From an uncultured Clostridia bacterium (GTDB taxonomy: Bacteria > Bacillota > Clostridia > Oscillospirales > Ruminococcaceae), in NCBI GenBank assembly GCA_947165805.1, contig CAMVBT010000109.1, positions 1 through 8,015 on the forward strand: 8,015 nucleotides of DNA, read 5' to 3'. The notes under the pieces were generated by a model. The model saw nothing but the letters and a program-made list of their open reading frames with translations, did not search any database and was not told the origin of the DNA. The translations under genes and the position numbers were made by a program. Each line of letters begins with the position of its first letter. Position 1 is the first letter of the stretch. Shown piece after piece: positions 1-6,165 of the stretch.

Positions 1-996
1 AAAGCCCTTGATCTTGGTGGTATCCCACTTTCTGCCGCCCCATGAGCCGCCGTATACCTGATACCAGTACTTGAAGTAGAGCGGATCATAGTTTATAGTC
101 GCCTTGGATACATCTACCTCGGCGCTCTCGCCTTCTCTTACTCTTCTTGCGAATACGACGAATCTTGTATCGACGTTGTTGCCGAGCGGGTAGTAGCAGG
201 TGGAGAGGGTCAGGAGCTCGTCGCCGTACTCGAGGTCAACGTCGGTATAGAACTGGCTGCGGTCGAGTATCTTGGCGATGTAGTTATAGAATTCGCCCTC
301 GCTGGTTATCGTTCTCTGACGATAGTATCTGAACACTTCGCCGTGATCCTCCATGGTATTTACGAACATAGCCGCGAATACCTTGTATGTACCCTCTTCC
401 CAGACGGTGTTGAAGGTGATCGTCGGGTTCTCGAGATACTGATTTATCTGGAAGTTTGTTCCGGAGCGGTTAAATCCCGAATAATACCACGGGCAGTAGG
501 TCGTCAGCTTCGCGAAGCTCGGGCCCGATCTCATGTTATGACCGTAGATGATGATGTTCGCAGGTCTGGTGCGGGTGGTGAACTCGCAGAGATAGTCGAT
601 GAAGCAGGCGCCGTTCCTGATCTCGTTCTTCTCGTAGTCATGCTCGAGGTAGTACGAGTTGTCCTGACCCTGTACGCAGGGGTAGTCGATAGGCGTGCCG
701 CCGACCTTTATCCAGCCCTTGATGTCGTCGTTCTTGTCCACCCACTCCTGATACTCTTCCATTACGGGCAGAGGCGGAAGCGTGGTGGTCGTGGTCGTCG
801 TGATCTTGATAGCCGTGGTAGTTGCCGCGGTGGTGGTGGATTCCTCGGGGGAAGCAGACTCCTCGGGAGCCGCGGTGACATCGGAGGTCTCTCCGGTCTG
901 CGCCGCGTTGTCGCCGCCGCAGGAAGCCGCCGACATGATCATCAGCGCGGCTGCCGCAAGTGCGGCGAATTTTGTGATTCTGGATCTTCTTGACAT
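1..996 (-). CDS. Class B sortase with lipoprotein-type signal, C-terminus cut by window edge
   Basis: Sortases are cell-surface cysteine transpeptidases that cut a sorting motif in a secreted protein and join it to the peptidoglycan cross-bridge. This reading frame is open for 332 codons from an ATG at 996 to the window edge. Residues 10-26 form a short hydrophobic stretch ending in AASC, with Cys26 as the likely lipidated residue. A Ser/Thr/Glu-rich linker follows (about 38-75, including seven Thr in a row). The sortase domain runs from about 80. The expected catalytic triad is visible: His153 in YGHN, Cys267 in TLSTC and Arg278 in DTR. The C-terminal tail has GGSWGGRKWD, shared with the sortase upstream; by comparison with that paralogue only a few residues should be missing. 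The start is preceded by AAAGGA about 11 bases away and lies 44 bases after the upstream sortase, so the two are probably co-transcribed. Family assignment is strong; the wall-anchored substrate is not visible. A lipid anchor instead of a transmembrane helix is unusual for a sortase and rests on the lipobox alone. Confidence 0.9.
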   Translation of the reverse strand, partial: MSRRSRITKFAALAAAALMIMSAASCGGDNAAQTGETSDVTAAPEESASPEESTTTAATTTAIKITTTTTTTLPPLPVMEEYQEWVDKNDDIKGWIKVGGTPIDYPCVQGQDNSYYLEHDYEKNEIRNGACFIDYLCEFTTRTRPANIIIYGHNMRSGPSFAKLTTYCPWYYSGFNRSGTNFQINQYLENPTITFNTVWEEGTYKVFAAMFVNTMEDHGEVFRYYRQRTITSEGEFYNYIAKILDRSQFYTDVDLEYGDELLTLSTCYYPLGNNVDTRFVVFARRVREGESAEVDVSKATINYDPLYFKYWYQVYGGSWGGRKWDTTKIKGF

Positions 997-1040
997 AGTT
1001 TTTCCATTCCTTTATATTTATGATGTTATTGTATCGGGTA

Positions 1041-2408
1041 TTACCCGTTCGTACCGTTATAGCTGAGCAGCTTCGAGCTGTCCCATTTTCTGCCGCCCCA
1101 TGAGCCGCCCTTGACCTGATATTCGTAGGCGAACCTGAGCGGGTCGGGGTTGCGCTGTGCCTTCATGACATCGACCTCGGAGCTCTCGCCCTCGCGCACC
1201 TTGCGGCAGAACACCGCGCATCGGGTATCGGCCTTATCCTTGCCGTAAGGATAGTAGCACGTCGAGAGAGTCAGCAGCTCATCGCCGTAGGTGAGGTCTA
1301 CGTCCGTCCAGAGCACGCTTCTGTCCATTATATCGAGTATGAAGTGATTGAATGTCGCCTCATTCGGGAAATCGCGGTAGTTGAGGTAGGGATATACCTC
1401 ACCGAGCTCCTCCTGCGTATTGAACAGCACGCAGGCGAACACCTTCCATTCCGCGTTCTCGTATATCGTGTTGAAGGTCACCGTCGGGTGCTCCTTGTAA
1501 AAGAGCAGCGGGTCATTCTTATACTCCGCCGGGTCGCTGAACGGGTTCGGTTCGTAGTAGCGCGACAACTTCGCGAACATCGTCTCGCCGTTCCACATAT
1601 TGTGGCCGTAGAGCGTTGTGTTGGCGGAAAGACGCCCGGGCTCGAAGACATTGCGGTAATCCGCGAATATGGCGCCGCGCTGGGCTTCCTCCTTCAGATA
1701 TGTGTGCGTGAGGTAGTAGTCGTTGTCCGCTGCCTTCACGACGGGCTGGCTGATGTTCACTATGGGGTCGTCCTTGCCGCCGAGCTGTATATAGCCCACG
1801 ACATCGGAGTTCTCGGAGTAGAGCTTAAGGAAGCTCGCCTGTATGCCGGGCTTTTCCGCTTCGACCTTGGCGATGTCCTCATCGGTCATTTTGAGCTCGC
1901 CCTTTATCTTTTCCTTTATAGCCTGTTCCTGCGCTTTCGTGTCGCCGGAGCCTTTCTCATCGGCAAAGTCGACATACCAGCCCTGTACCATAGGGTCTAT
2001 GAACTTGTCGTTCCTTGCCTCGTCGATGATCTGATACAGCACCGAGCCTCCGGTTATCACGAATGCCACAACAGCCGCGTCGAACACTATCTTTCTCACC
2101 GATTCGCCGAGGCCGTCGCCCTTCGCCGGGAATATCGCGTGGAGCATACGGATGAAGATATTTTCTTTTTTCTTCTTTTTTCCGCTCATATATTCGTCGT
2201 CATCGTTATATATCACTCTGCTTCTCGGTCTTGCCTTTCCGTGCGCCGCCGGTCTTTCGTCGTCCTCGTCGTCATCGTCGTCGTCGAAGTACCCGGCGTT
2301 CGCGTAGCTTTTCAGGCTCTCGTCCTCATTCTCCCCGGGCATCTCATACTTCTTTTCCGTATGGACTGCCGGGTTCCGGCGCTTCGGCCTTTTTGCGTAT
2401 CCGGACAT
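1041..2408 (-). CDS. Class B sortase, membrane-anchored, long acidic cytoplasmic N-terminus
   Basis: This 455-residue protein is a class B sortase, a membrane-bound transpeptidase acting outside the cell. Residues 1-105 are charged and predicted cytoplasmic: a basic start, a run of Asp/Glu at 42-51, then Lys77-Lys81. A single membrane helix spans about 106-128, giving an N-in, C-out topology. A partly charged linker (about 150-185) leads to the catalytic domain from about 190. Catalytic residues are His269 (LYGHN), Cys384 (TLSTCYYP) and Arg396 (ADTR). After the domain comes a short extension with GGSWGGRKWD, also found in the neighbouring sortase; together with TDVDLxYGDELLTLSTCYYP this marks the two as paralogues, probably from tandem duplication. 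The ATG at 2408 has AAGGAG nine bases upstream, and that site overlaps the stop codon of pncC, so translation is probably coupled. The N-terminal tail is much longer than in typical SrtB proteins (about 240-250 residues in total). Substrate and sorting motif are unknown. Confidence 0.93.
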   Translation of the reverse strand: MSGYAKRPKRRNPAVHTEKKYEMPGENEDESLKSYANAGYFDDDDDDEDDERPAAHGKARPRSRVIYNDDDEYMSGKKKKKENIFIRMLHAIFPAKGDGLGESVRKIVFDAAVVAFVITGGSVLYQIIDEARNDKFIDPMVQGWYVDFADEKGSGDTKAQEQAIKEKIKGELKMTDEDIAKVEAEKPGIQASFLKLYSENSDVVGYIQLGGKDDPIVNISQPVVKAADNDYYLTHTYLKEEAQRGAIFADYRNVFEPGRLSANTTLYGHNMWNGETMFAKLSRYYEPNPFSDPAEYKNDPLLFYKEHPTVTFNTIYENAEWKVFACVLFNTQEELGEVYPYLNYRDFPNEATFNHFILDIMDRSVLWTDVDLTYGDELLTLSTCYYPYGKDKADTRCAVFCRKVREGESSEVDVMKAQRNPDPLRFAYEYQVKGGSWGGRKWDSSKLLSYNGTNG

Positions 2409-2421
2409 ATTGCTTATCTCC

Positions 2422-2940
2422 TTAGTTCCTGATGTTCTGTATCTCTTTTATTATAGTTTCAAGCGCGGTCAGCGCGGTCTCGTATCTTATCGCCTCACGG
2501 CTGTCCTTTGCCTCCGGGAAATCCTTCCCCGTGAAAAGGTATCTCACCGCGTATGCGCGACCCTCTGCCGAGCAGCCGATATACACCGTGCCGACGGGCT
2601 TTCCGGGTGTGCCTCCCGTCGGACCCGCTATGCCGGTCACCGACACCGCGATATCCGCGCCGGAGAGCTTTCTGACTCCCTCCGCCATCTGCACAGCTGT
2701 TTCCTCCGAGACCGCGCCCACCGTTTCCAGCGTTTCCGCTTTCACGCCGAGCAGCTTCATCTTCGCCTCGTTCGCGTAGGTGCATACCCCGAAACCGAAC
2801 ACGTCCGACGAGCCGGACACCGACGTGATCTCCGCGGAGATCAGCCCTCCGGTACAGCTTTCCGCTGTCGCCGCGGTAAGTCCGCGCGCTTTTAATAATT
2901 GTACTACATTTTCGGCTGTTTTGTCAAGTTTTGTTACCAC
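2422..2940 (-). CDS. pncC: Nicotinamide-nucleotide amidohydrolase, PncC/CinA C-terminal domain family
   Basis: A cytoplasmic enzyme family that deamidates nicotinamide mononucleotide to nicotinic acid mononucleotide, recycling the pyridine ring for NAD synthesis. The 172 residues match the stand-alone C-terminal domain of CinA; the N-terminal molybdopterin-binding-like half of full CinA is absent. Family motifs are in order: TAESCTGG (25-32), the TYANEAK segment (54-60), GAVSEE (75-80), TGIAGPTGG (102-110) and KPVGTVY (114-120). A short insertion near 137-148 precedes the final helix. The start is a GTG at 2940, chosen because the family needs about 20 residues before TAESCTGG and no nearer start exists; GAGGG lies 13 bases upstream, which is a long spacing. 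The stop codon overlaps the ribosome site of the downstream sortase. A 124-base gap with a hairpin repeat separates it from thiI. The enzymatic role is inferred from characterised bacterial PncC proteins. Confidence 0.92.
   Translation of the reverse strand: MVTKLDKTAENVVQLLKARGLTAATAESCTGGLISAEITSVSGSSDVFGFGVCTYANEAKMKLLGVKAETLETVGAVSEETAVQMAEGVRKLSGADIAVSVTGIAGPTGGTPGKPVGTVYIGCSAEGRAYAVRYLFTGKDFPEAKDSREAIRYETALTALETIIKEIQNIRN
2898..2927 (-). promoter_or_regulatory. Possible internal sigma-A promoter inside the 5' end of pncC
   Basis: On the minus strand a perfect -35 box TTGACA (2927-2922) is followed after 18 bases by TACAAT (2903-2898), one mismatch from the -10 consensus. It lies within the first codons of pncC, so a transcript from it would start near 2891 and miss the pncC start codon, serving the two sortases instead. 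The boxes are good, but an AT-rich coding start can produce them by chance. Confidence 0.35.
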
Positions 2941-2983
2941 TTTGTAATAAATTCCCTCGAAATTTTTATATAATTTTCACAAA

Positions 2984-3008
2984 GCGCGGTACCCGCGCTG
3001 TCAATTCG
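2984..3008. repeat. Hairpin-forming intergenic repeat, copy 1
   Basis: GCGCGG-TAC-CCGCGC (2984-2998) folds into a six-base-pair GC stem with a three-base loop, and flanking A and T add one pair in this copy. The following bases up to 3008 also belong to the repeat: a second copy at 7972-7996 matches 23 of 25 positions in the same orientation. It sits in the gap between thiI and pncC. There is no U-tract on either strand, so it is not a canonical terminator; it might act as an mRNA processing or stability element. Confidence 0.7.
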
Positions 3009-3064
3009 CGCTTATTTTCTTCTATGTGCGGCTCTCTGCCCGCATTATTGCCTGTTCCGCCGGA

Positions 3065-4258
3065 TCAGACGTTCTCCATACCGAGCTTGAAATCTTTAAC
3101 GGTTATTCCCTTTATAGCCTTTTCAATGAGAGGCTCAAAGTCGAACCGGGCTTCCGCCTTTTCGACGTCGGCGATGACGGGGCGGGTGCGCGGGTGCTTG
3201 GGCGTGAACACGGTGCAGCAGTCCTCATAGGGCTGTATCGAGGTCTCGAAGGTGCCTATCTTACGCGATATCTCGATGATCTCCTTCTTGTCCATGCCTA
3301 TGACGGGTCTGAATACCGGGTACTCGGCGACCCTGTCGGTGCAGCCGAGCGCCATTATCGTCTGGCTCGCCACCTGCCCGACGCTCTCGCCGGTTATTAT
3401 CGCCTTGTAGTCGTGCTCCGCGCAGATGCGGTTGGTTATCTTTATCATAAGTCTTCGCATTATGACGGTGAAATATTCCTCGGGGCAGTTGTCGCGCAGA
3501 GCCTCCTGTATCTCGGTGAAAGGCACGACATAGAAGCGTATGTCGCCGCAGTACGGCACCAGCTCGCCGCAGAGCTCCTCGACCTTCATCAGCGCGCGCT
3601 CCGAGGTGTAGGGCGGGCTCTGGAAGTGTATCGCGTCCACGCCTATGCCGCGCTTTGCCATCATGTACGCCGCCACGGGGCTGTCTATGCCGCCGGAAAG
3701 GAGCAGGAGCGCCGTTCCGCTGCTGCCGACCGGTATGCCGCCGACTCCGATTATGCGCCGCGCGTTCAGATAGGCGTTGGTGTCGCGTATCTCGCAGAGC
3801 ACGGTCACATCGGGCTCGTGCACGTCCACCGTCAGGTGCGGGTACGCGTCGAGTATCGCGGCTCCCAGCTCGCGCTGAATGTCCGGCGTTTTCAGCGGGA
3901 ACTTCTTGTCCGAGCGCTTCGCGTCCACCTTGAACGTTTTCGCTCCCGCGAGAGCTTCCTCAAGATAGGGCATACCCTGCTTCACTATCTCGTCAAAGTC
4001 CTTCGGCAGCACAGCCGCGCGCTGCACAGCCGCCACTCCGAACGTCTTTGACACCCACTCGACAGCCTTTTCTATGTCGGCACCGTCGTTTTCGGGGGTT
4101 ATGTAGATCGTGGACTGGTTGCGCGTGAAGTGAAATTCGCCGCAGCTTTTCAGTCTGCGCCTTATGTTGCGGACGAGCAGATCCTCGAAGGTGTTCTTGT
4201 TCAGACCTTTAAGGGCTATCTCGCCGTATTTCGCCATTATTACTTCCTGCATTTTCAT
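3065..4258 (-). CDS. thiI: tRNA 4-thiouridine synthetase (tRNA sulfurtransferase) ThiI
   Basis: ThiI adenylates U8 of tRNA and replaces its oxygen with sulfur taken as persulfide from a cysteine desulfurase; in some bacteria it also supplies sulfur for the thiazole of thiamine. The 397-residue protein has an N-terminal ferredoxin-like region (1-60), a THUMP RNA-binding domain (about 60-165) and a PP-loop ATPase domain with the signature SGGIDSP at 188-194. TGESVGQVASQT (289-300) is also characteristic. The sulfur-handling cysteine should be in YEDCC (Cys347/Cys348), the region matching Cys344 of E. coli. The rhodanese domain of E. coli ThiI is absent, as in Bacillus subtilis (about 400 residues). 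The ATG at 4258 follows AAGGA eight bases upstream; an in-frame ATG two codons later is a weaker alternative. It starts 15 bases after a small membrane protein gene and shares an operon with a desulfurase, the expected partner. Confidence 0.96.
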   Translation of the reverse strand: MKMQEVIMAKYGEIALKGLNKNTFEDLLVRNIRRRLKSCGEFHFTRNQSTIYITPENDGADIEKAVEWVSKTFGVAAVQRAAVLPKDFDEIVKQGMPYLEEALAGAKTFKVDAKRSDKKFPLKTPDIQRELGAAILDAYPHLTVDVHEPDVTVLCEIRDTNAYLNARRIIGVGGIPVGSSGTALLLLSGGIDSPVAAYMMAKRGIGVDAIHFQSPPYTSERALMKVEELCGELVPYCGDIRFYVVPFTEIQEALRDNCPEEYFTVIMRRLMIKITNRICAEHDYKAIITGESVGQVASQTIMALGCTDRVAEYPVFRPVIGMDKKEIIEISRKIGTFETSIQPYEDCCTVFTPKHPRTRPVIADVEKAEARFDFEPLIEKAIKGITVKDFKLGMENV

Positions 4259-4273
4259 GTCTCCGTTCCTTGT

Positions 4274-4753
4274 TTATCCTATAAACGCGAGCCCGCTTAT
4301 CCCCGCGGTCAGAAATCTGACGCAGTCGGTAATCATGTTCGCACTTATGTATATCGTAGGCGTGGAAAGCAGTACCGTGAGCCATTTCAGCAGTCGGCTG
4401 CCCTCCGAGCGGCTTACCCGCACCGCGTATACCGCGGCGCATGCCGTTATCGTGACGCTCTGCGCGACAATGCCGATACCGATAATGCTGACCAGTACCA
4501 GCGGCGTAAATATGAGCAGGGCATACCACCCGTATGTGATCACCGTTATCACCGTGAATATTATCTGATATTTCAGCAGTCCCGAAATGTCCGTTTTCAG
4601 GAAAAGCACCGACAGCAGCGGCAGGCACAGACAAACCTCGGCGATGATGAATGCCGCGTCATGCTCGACCGTGCTCGGCAGCAGCTGTATCAGCATACCT
4701 ATAACGCATATTATCGGGAAAATCAGCGATCTCTTGTTTATGCTGTTCTTCAC
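4274..4753 (-). CDS. Small polytopic membrane protein, unrecognised family
   Basis: I do not recognise this 159-residue protein. It is strongly hydrophobic, with about five predicted membrane segments (roughly 9-25, 33-52, 62-82, 84-112 and 121-141) and short basic loops (KNSINKR at the start, RVSRSEGSR at 112-120). No signal peptide cleavage site, metal motif or catalytic signature is visible. The start is taken as GTG at 4753 because an AGAGGAG site lies exactly five bases before it; an in-frame ATG at 4780 would add nine residues but has no ribosome site. It lies 50 bases after the desulfurase gene and ends 15 bases before thiI, with its stop next to the thiI ribosome site, so it is expressed with the sulfur-transfer genes. 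That position does not prove a role in sulfur metabolism. Reality as a gene is supported by the spacing, ribosome site and membrane pattern. Confidence 0.8.
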   Translation of the reverse strand: MKNSINKRSLIFPIICVIGMLIQLLPSTVEHDAAFIIAEVCLCLPLLSVLFLKTDISGLLKYQIIFTVITVITYGWYALLIFTPLVLVSIIGIGIVAQSVTITACAAVYAVRVSRSEGSRLLKWLTVLLSTPTIYISANMITDCVRFLTAGISGLAFIG

Positions 4754-4758
4754 TCGAT

Positions 4759-4765
4759 CTCCTCT
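4759..4765 (-). promoter_or_regulatory. Ribosome binding site deciding the GTG start of the membrane protein
   Basis: AGAGGAG reads on the minus strand at 4765-4759, with five bases before GTG at 4753. The upstream in-frame ATG at 4780 has no comparable site, so this signal fixes the start at GTG. Confidence 0.75.
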
Positions 4766-4803
4766 TTTATACCGCGGCATTGCCGCAGCCCAACAGTTCG
4801 TAT

Positions 4804-5913
4804 TTATCTTCTGAATCTCTTTATACCGTCGCTTATGCCCCGCACGAGCGCGTCGATGTCGCTTTCCTCCGTGAACGGCGAGAAGCTCACCCGTATCGCG
4901 CAGTCCGCGTCCCTGTCCGGCACTCCGAACTCCGCCGGAACGCCGCTGGTCTTGCCCTTCGAGCAGGCGGACCCGCTCGACACATATATCTCCCGCTCTT
5001 CAAGGTGGTGCAGCATTATCTCGCTGCGCACCCCGCGCACGGAGAAGTTCAGTATGTTCTTCGAGTTGTGATAGCTGTTTATCCCGATGTTCTCAAGCTC
5101 CGAGAGCTTCGATATGAGCCTGTCGCTGAGCGCGGCGTACTTCTCCCCGCAGTCCGGGTAGCTGCGCACAGCCTCGGCAAAGCCCGCTATCAGGTCGACA
5201 GGCTCGGTGCCGGAGCGCAGATCCTTCTGCTGACCGCCTCCGTACAGCAGCGGAATGAAGCGTATGCCCCTGCCGGCATACAGCGCGCCTATGCCCTTTG
5301 TCCCGTGTATCTTGTGGGCGGACAGGCTTATAAGGTCGGCTTTCAGCTGCTTTGAGGGCAGCTTCCGGAAGCCCTGCACCGCGTCGCAGTGGACGACGGT
5401 CTTCGGGTTCTTACGCTTGACGCCCGCGTACACTCTGCTCATATCGGTGATGAAGCCCGTTTCGTTGTTGACCCACATCACGCTGACCATGACAGTGCTG
5501 CCGTCAACGGCGTCAATTATGCGCTGCTCGAAGTCCTGCGACTCATCGCGCTTCGGTGGCTTCACGCGCACGACCTCATACCCGGCCTCCTCCAGCTTTT
5601 TCAGCGGATTTTCTACGCTCGGGTGCTCGAACGAGGTGCTTACTATGCGGTTCCCGTCGTGCTTATGCGCTTTCGGGACTCCGAACAGCACGGTATTGCT
5701 GCTTTCGGTCGCTCCCGAGGTGAAGATGATCTCGCCGTCTGCACCGAGAGCCGTCAGAATGGTCTTTTTTGCGTCCTTTATCACATTTTCGGCTCCGACG
5801 CCGAGCCCGTGCAGGGACGAGGCGTTGCCGAAATTGTCCGCCATATTCTCCGAAACGGCTTTTATCACGCTGTCGAAGGGGCGCGTGGTTGCCGAATTGT
5901 CAAGATATATCAT
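4804..5913 (-). CDS. Cysteine desulfurase (NifS/IscS class, likely the sulfur donor for ThiI)
   Basis: A PLP-dependent enzyme that takes sulfur from L-cysteine, releasing alanine and leaving a persulfide on an active-site cysteine. The 369-residue protein begins MIYLDNSATT, the usual start of this family. Visible features: a PLP-binding turn TSGATES (65-71), His97 in FEHPSV (stacks on PLP), Asp177 in HCDAVQ, the Schiff-base Lys201 in SAHKIHG, RSGTEP (233-238), the persulfide Cys317 in SSGSACSKG, and substrate-binding Arg341. The ATG at 5913 was chosen over a TTG four codons upstream because GGGAG lies five bases before it and the family starts here. It is the first gene after the promoter at 5942-5970. 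With thiI two genes downstream, the pair resembles the nifZ-thiI arrangement of Bacillus subtilis, where the desulfurase serves tRNA thiolation. No scaffold gene such as iscU is nearby, which favours this dedicated role over Fe-S assembly. Confidence 0.94.
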   Translation of the reverse strand: MIYLDNSATTRPFDSVIKAVSENMADNFGNASSLHGLGVGAENVIKDAKKTILTALGADGEIIFTSGATESSNTVLFGVPKAHKHDGNRIVSTSFEHPSVENPLKKLEEAGYEVVRVKPPKRDESQDFEQRIIDAVDGSTVMVSVMWVNNETGFITDMSRVYAGVKRKNPKTVVHCDAVQGFRKLPSKQLKADLISLSAHKIHGTKGIGALYAGRGIRFIPLLYGGGQQKDLRSGTEPVDLIAGFAEAVRSYPDCGEKYAALSDRLISKLSELENIGINSYHNSKNILNFSVRGVRSEIMLHHLEEREIYVSSGSACSKGKTSGVPAEFGVPDRDADCAIRVSFSPFTEESDIDALVRGISDGIKRFRR

Positions 5914-5918
5914 AAATG

Positions 5919-5923
5919 CTCCC
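5919..5923 (-). promoter_or_regulatory. Ribosome binding site deciding the ATG start of the desulfurase
   Basis: GGGAG at 5923-5919 on the minus strand is five bases before the ATG at 5913. It overlaps the possible TTG start at 5925, which therefore cannot be the main start. Confidence 0.75.
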
Positions 5924-5941
5924 AAAAATCATAGATACTAT

Positions 5942-5970
5942 ATTATATCACATAAAGAAAAAAAAATCAA
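5942..5970 (-). promoter_or_regulatory. Sigma-A promoter of the desulfurase-thiI-pncC-sortase operon
   Basis: On the minus strand TTGATT (5970-5965), a 17-base spacer, and a perfect TATAAT (5947-5942) preceded by TGA give an extended -10 promoter. Transcription should start near 5935, leaving a leader of about 22 bases before the ATG at 5913. The leader is too short for a riboswitch, and no operator repeat is visible around the boxes, so expression is probably constitutive. The 11-base block TGTGATATAAT recurs in the promoter at 7792-7820. Confidence 0.8.
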
Positions 5971-6165
5971 TGGCAGAAGCGTATAAAATTATTAATTTGC
6001 TTCCGGACAAATTATCGGGAACGTGAGCTTCCGCGTTCTTATCATATTTTATCCACATTTTAACAGCACCCTTCCGGTATATTTTTCAGATCCCTGCACA
6101 AGAATATCTCAACGGAAGCGCTTTTGACGAGCATTTCCGGAATTTGCCGAAAGGAATACGAAAAA

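Noticed and set aside
1035..1047. Small inverted repeat CGGGTA/TACCCG around the stop of the upstream sortase
   Set aside because: Only four or five base pairs are usable in RNA and no U-tract follows, so it is not supported as a terminator.
147..1066. Plus-strand open frames at 147-332, 343-993 and 782-1066
   Set aside because: They are antisense to the lipoprotein sortase, whose frame carries clear catalytic motifs; their products are low-complexity Arg/Val/Gly-rich and lack ribosome sites.
1344..2432. Long plus-strand frame of 362 codons opposite the membrane-anchored sortase
   Set aside because: It mirrors the codon pattern of the real gene; no family motif or ribosome site is visible and the minus-strand protein is certain.
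2976..3004. TTGACA at 3004-2999 (minus) as the -35 of a pncC promoter
   Set aside because: No acceptable -10 occurs at 15-19 bases; the nearest TATA-like sequence is too far away, and the hexamer is part of the dispersed hairpin repeat.
3026..4051. Plus-strand frame of 341 codons opposite thiI
   Set aside because: Antisense shadow of thiI, which has THUMP and PP-loop motifs.
6077..6106. Sigma-G-like promoter for ypeB (GTATA, 18 bases, AAGAATA)
   Set aside because: The -35 fits but the -10 has two mismatches to the sigma-G pattern; mentioned with ypeB but not supported as a feature.
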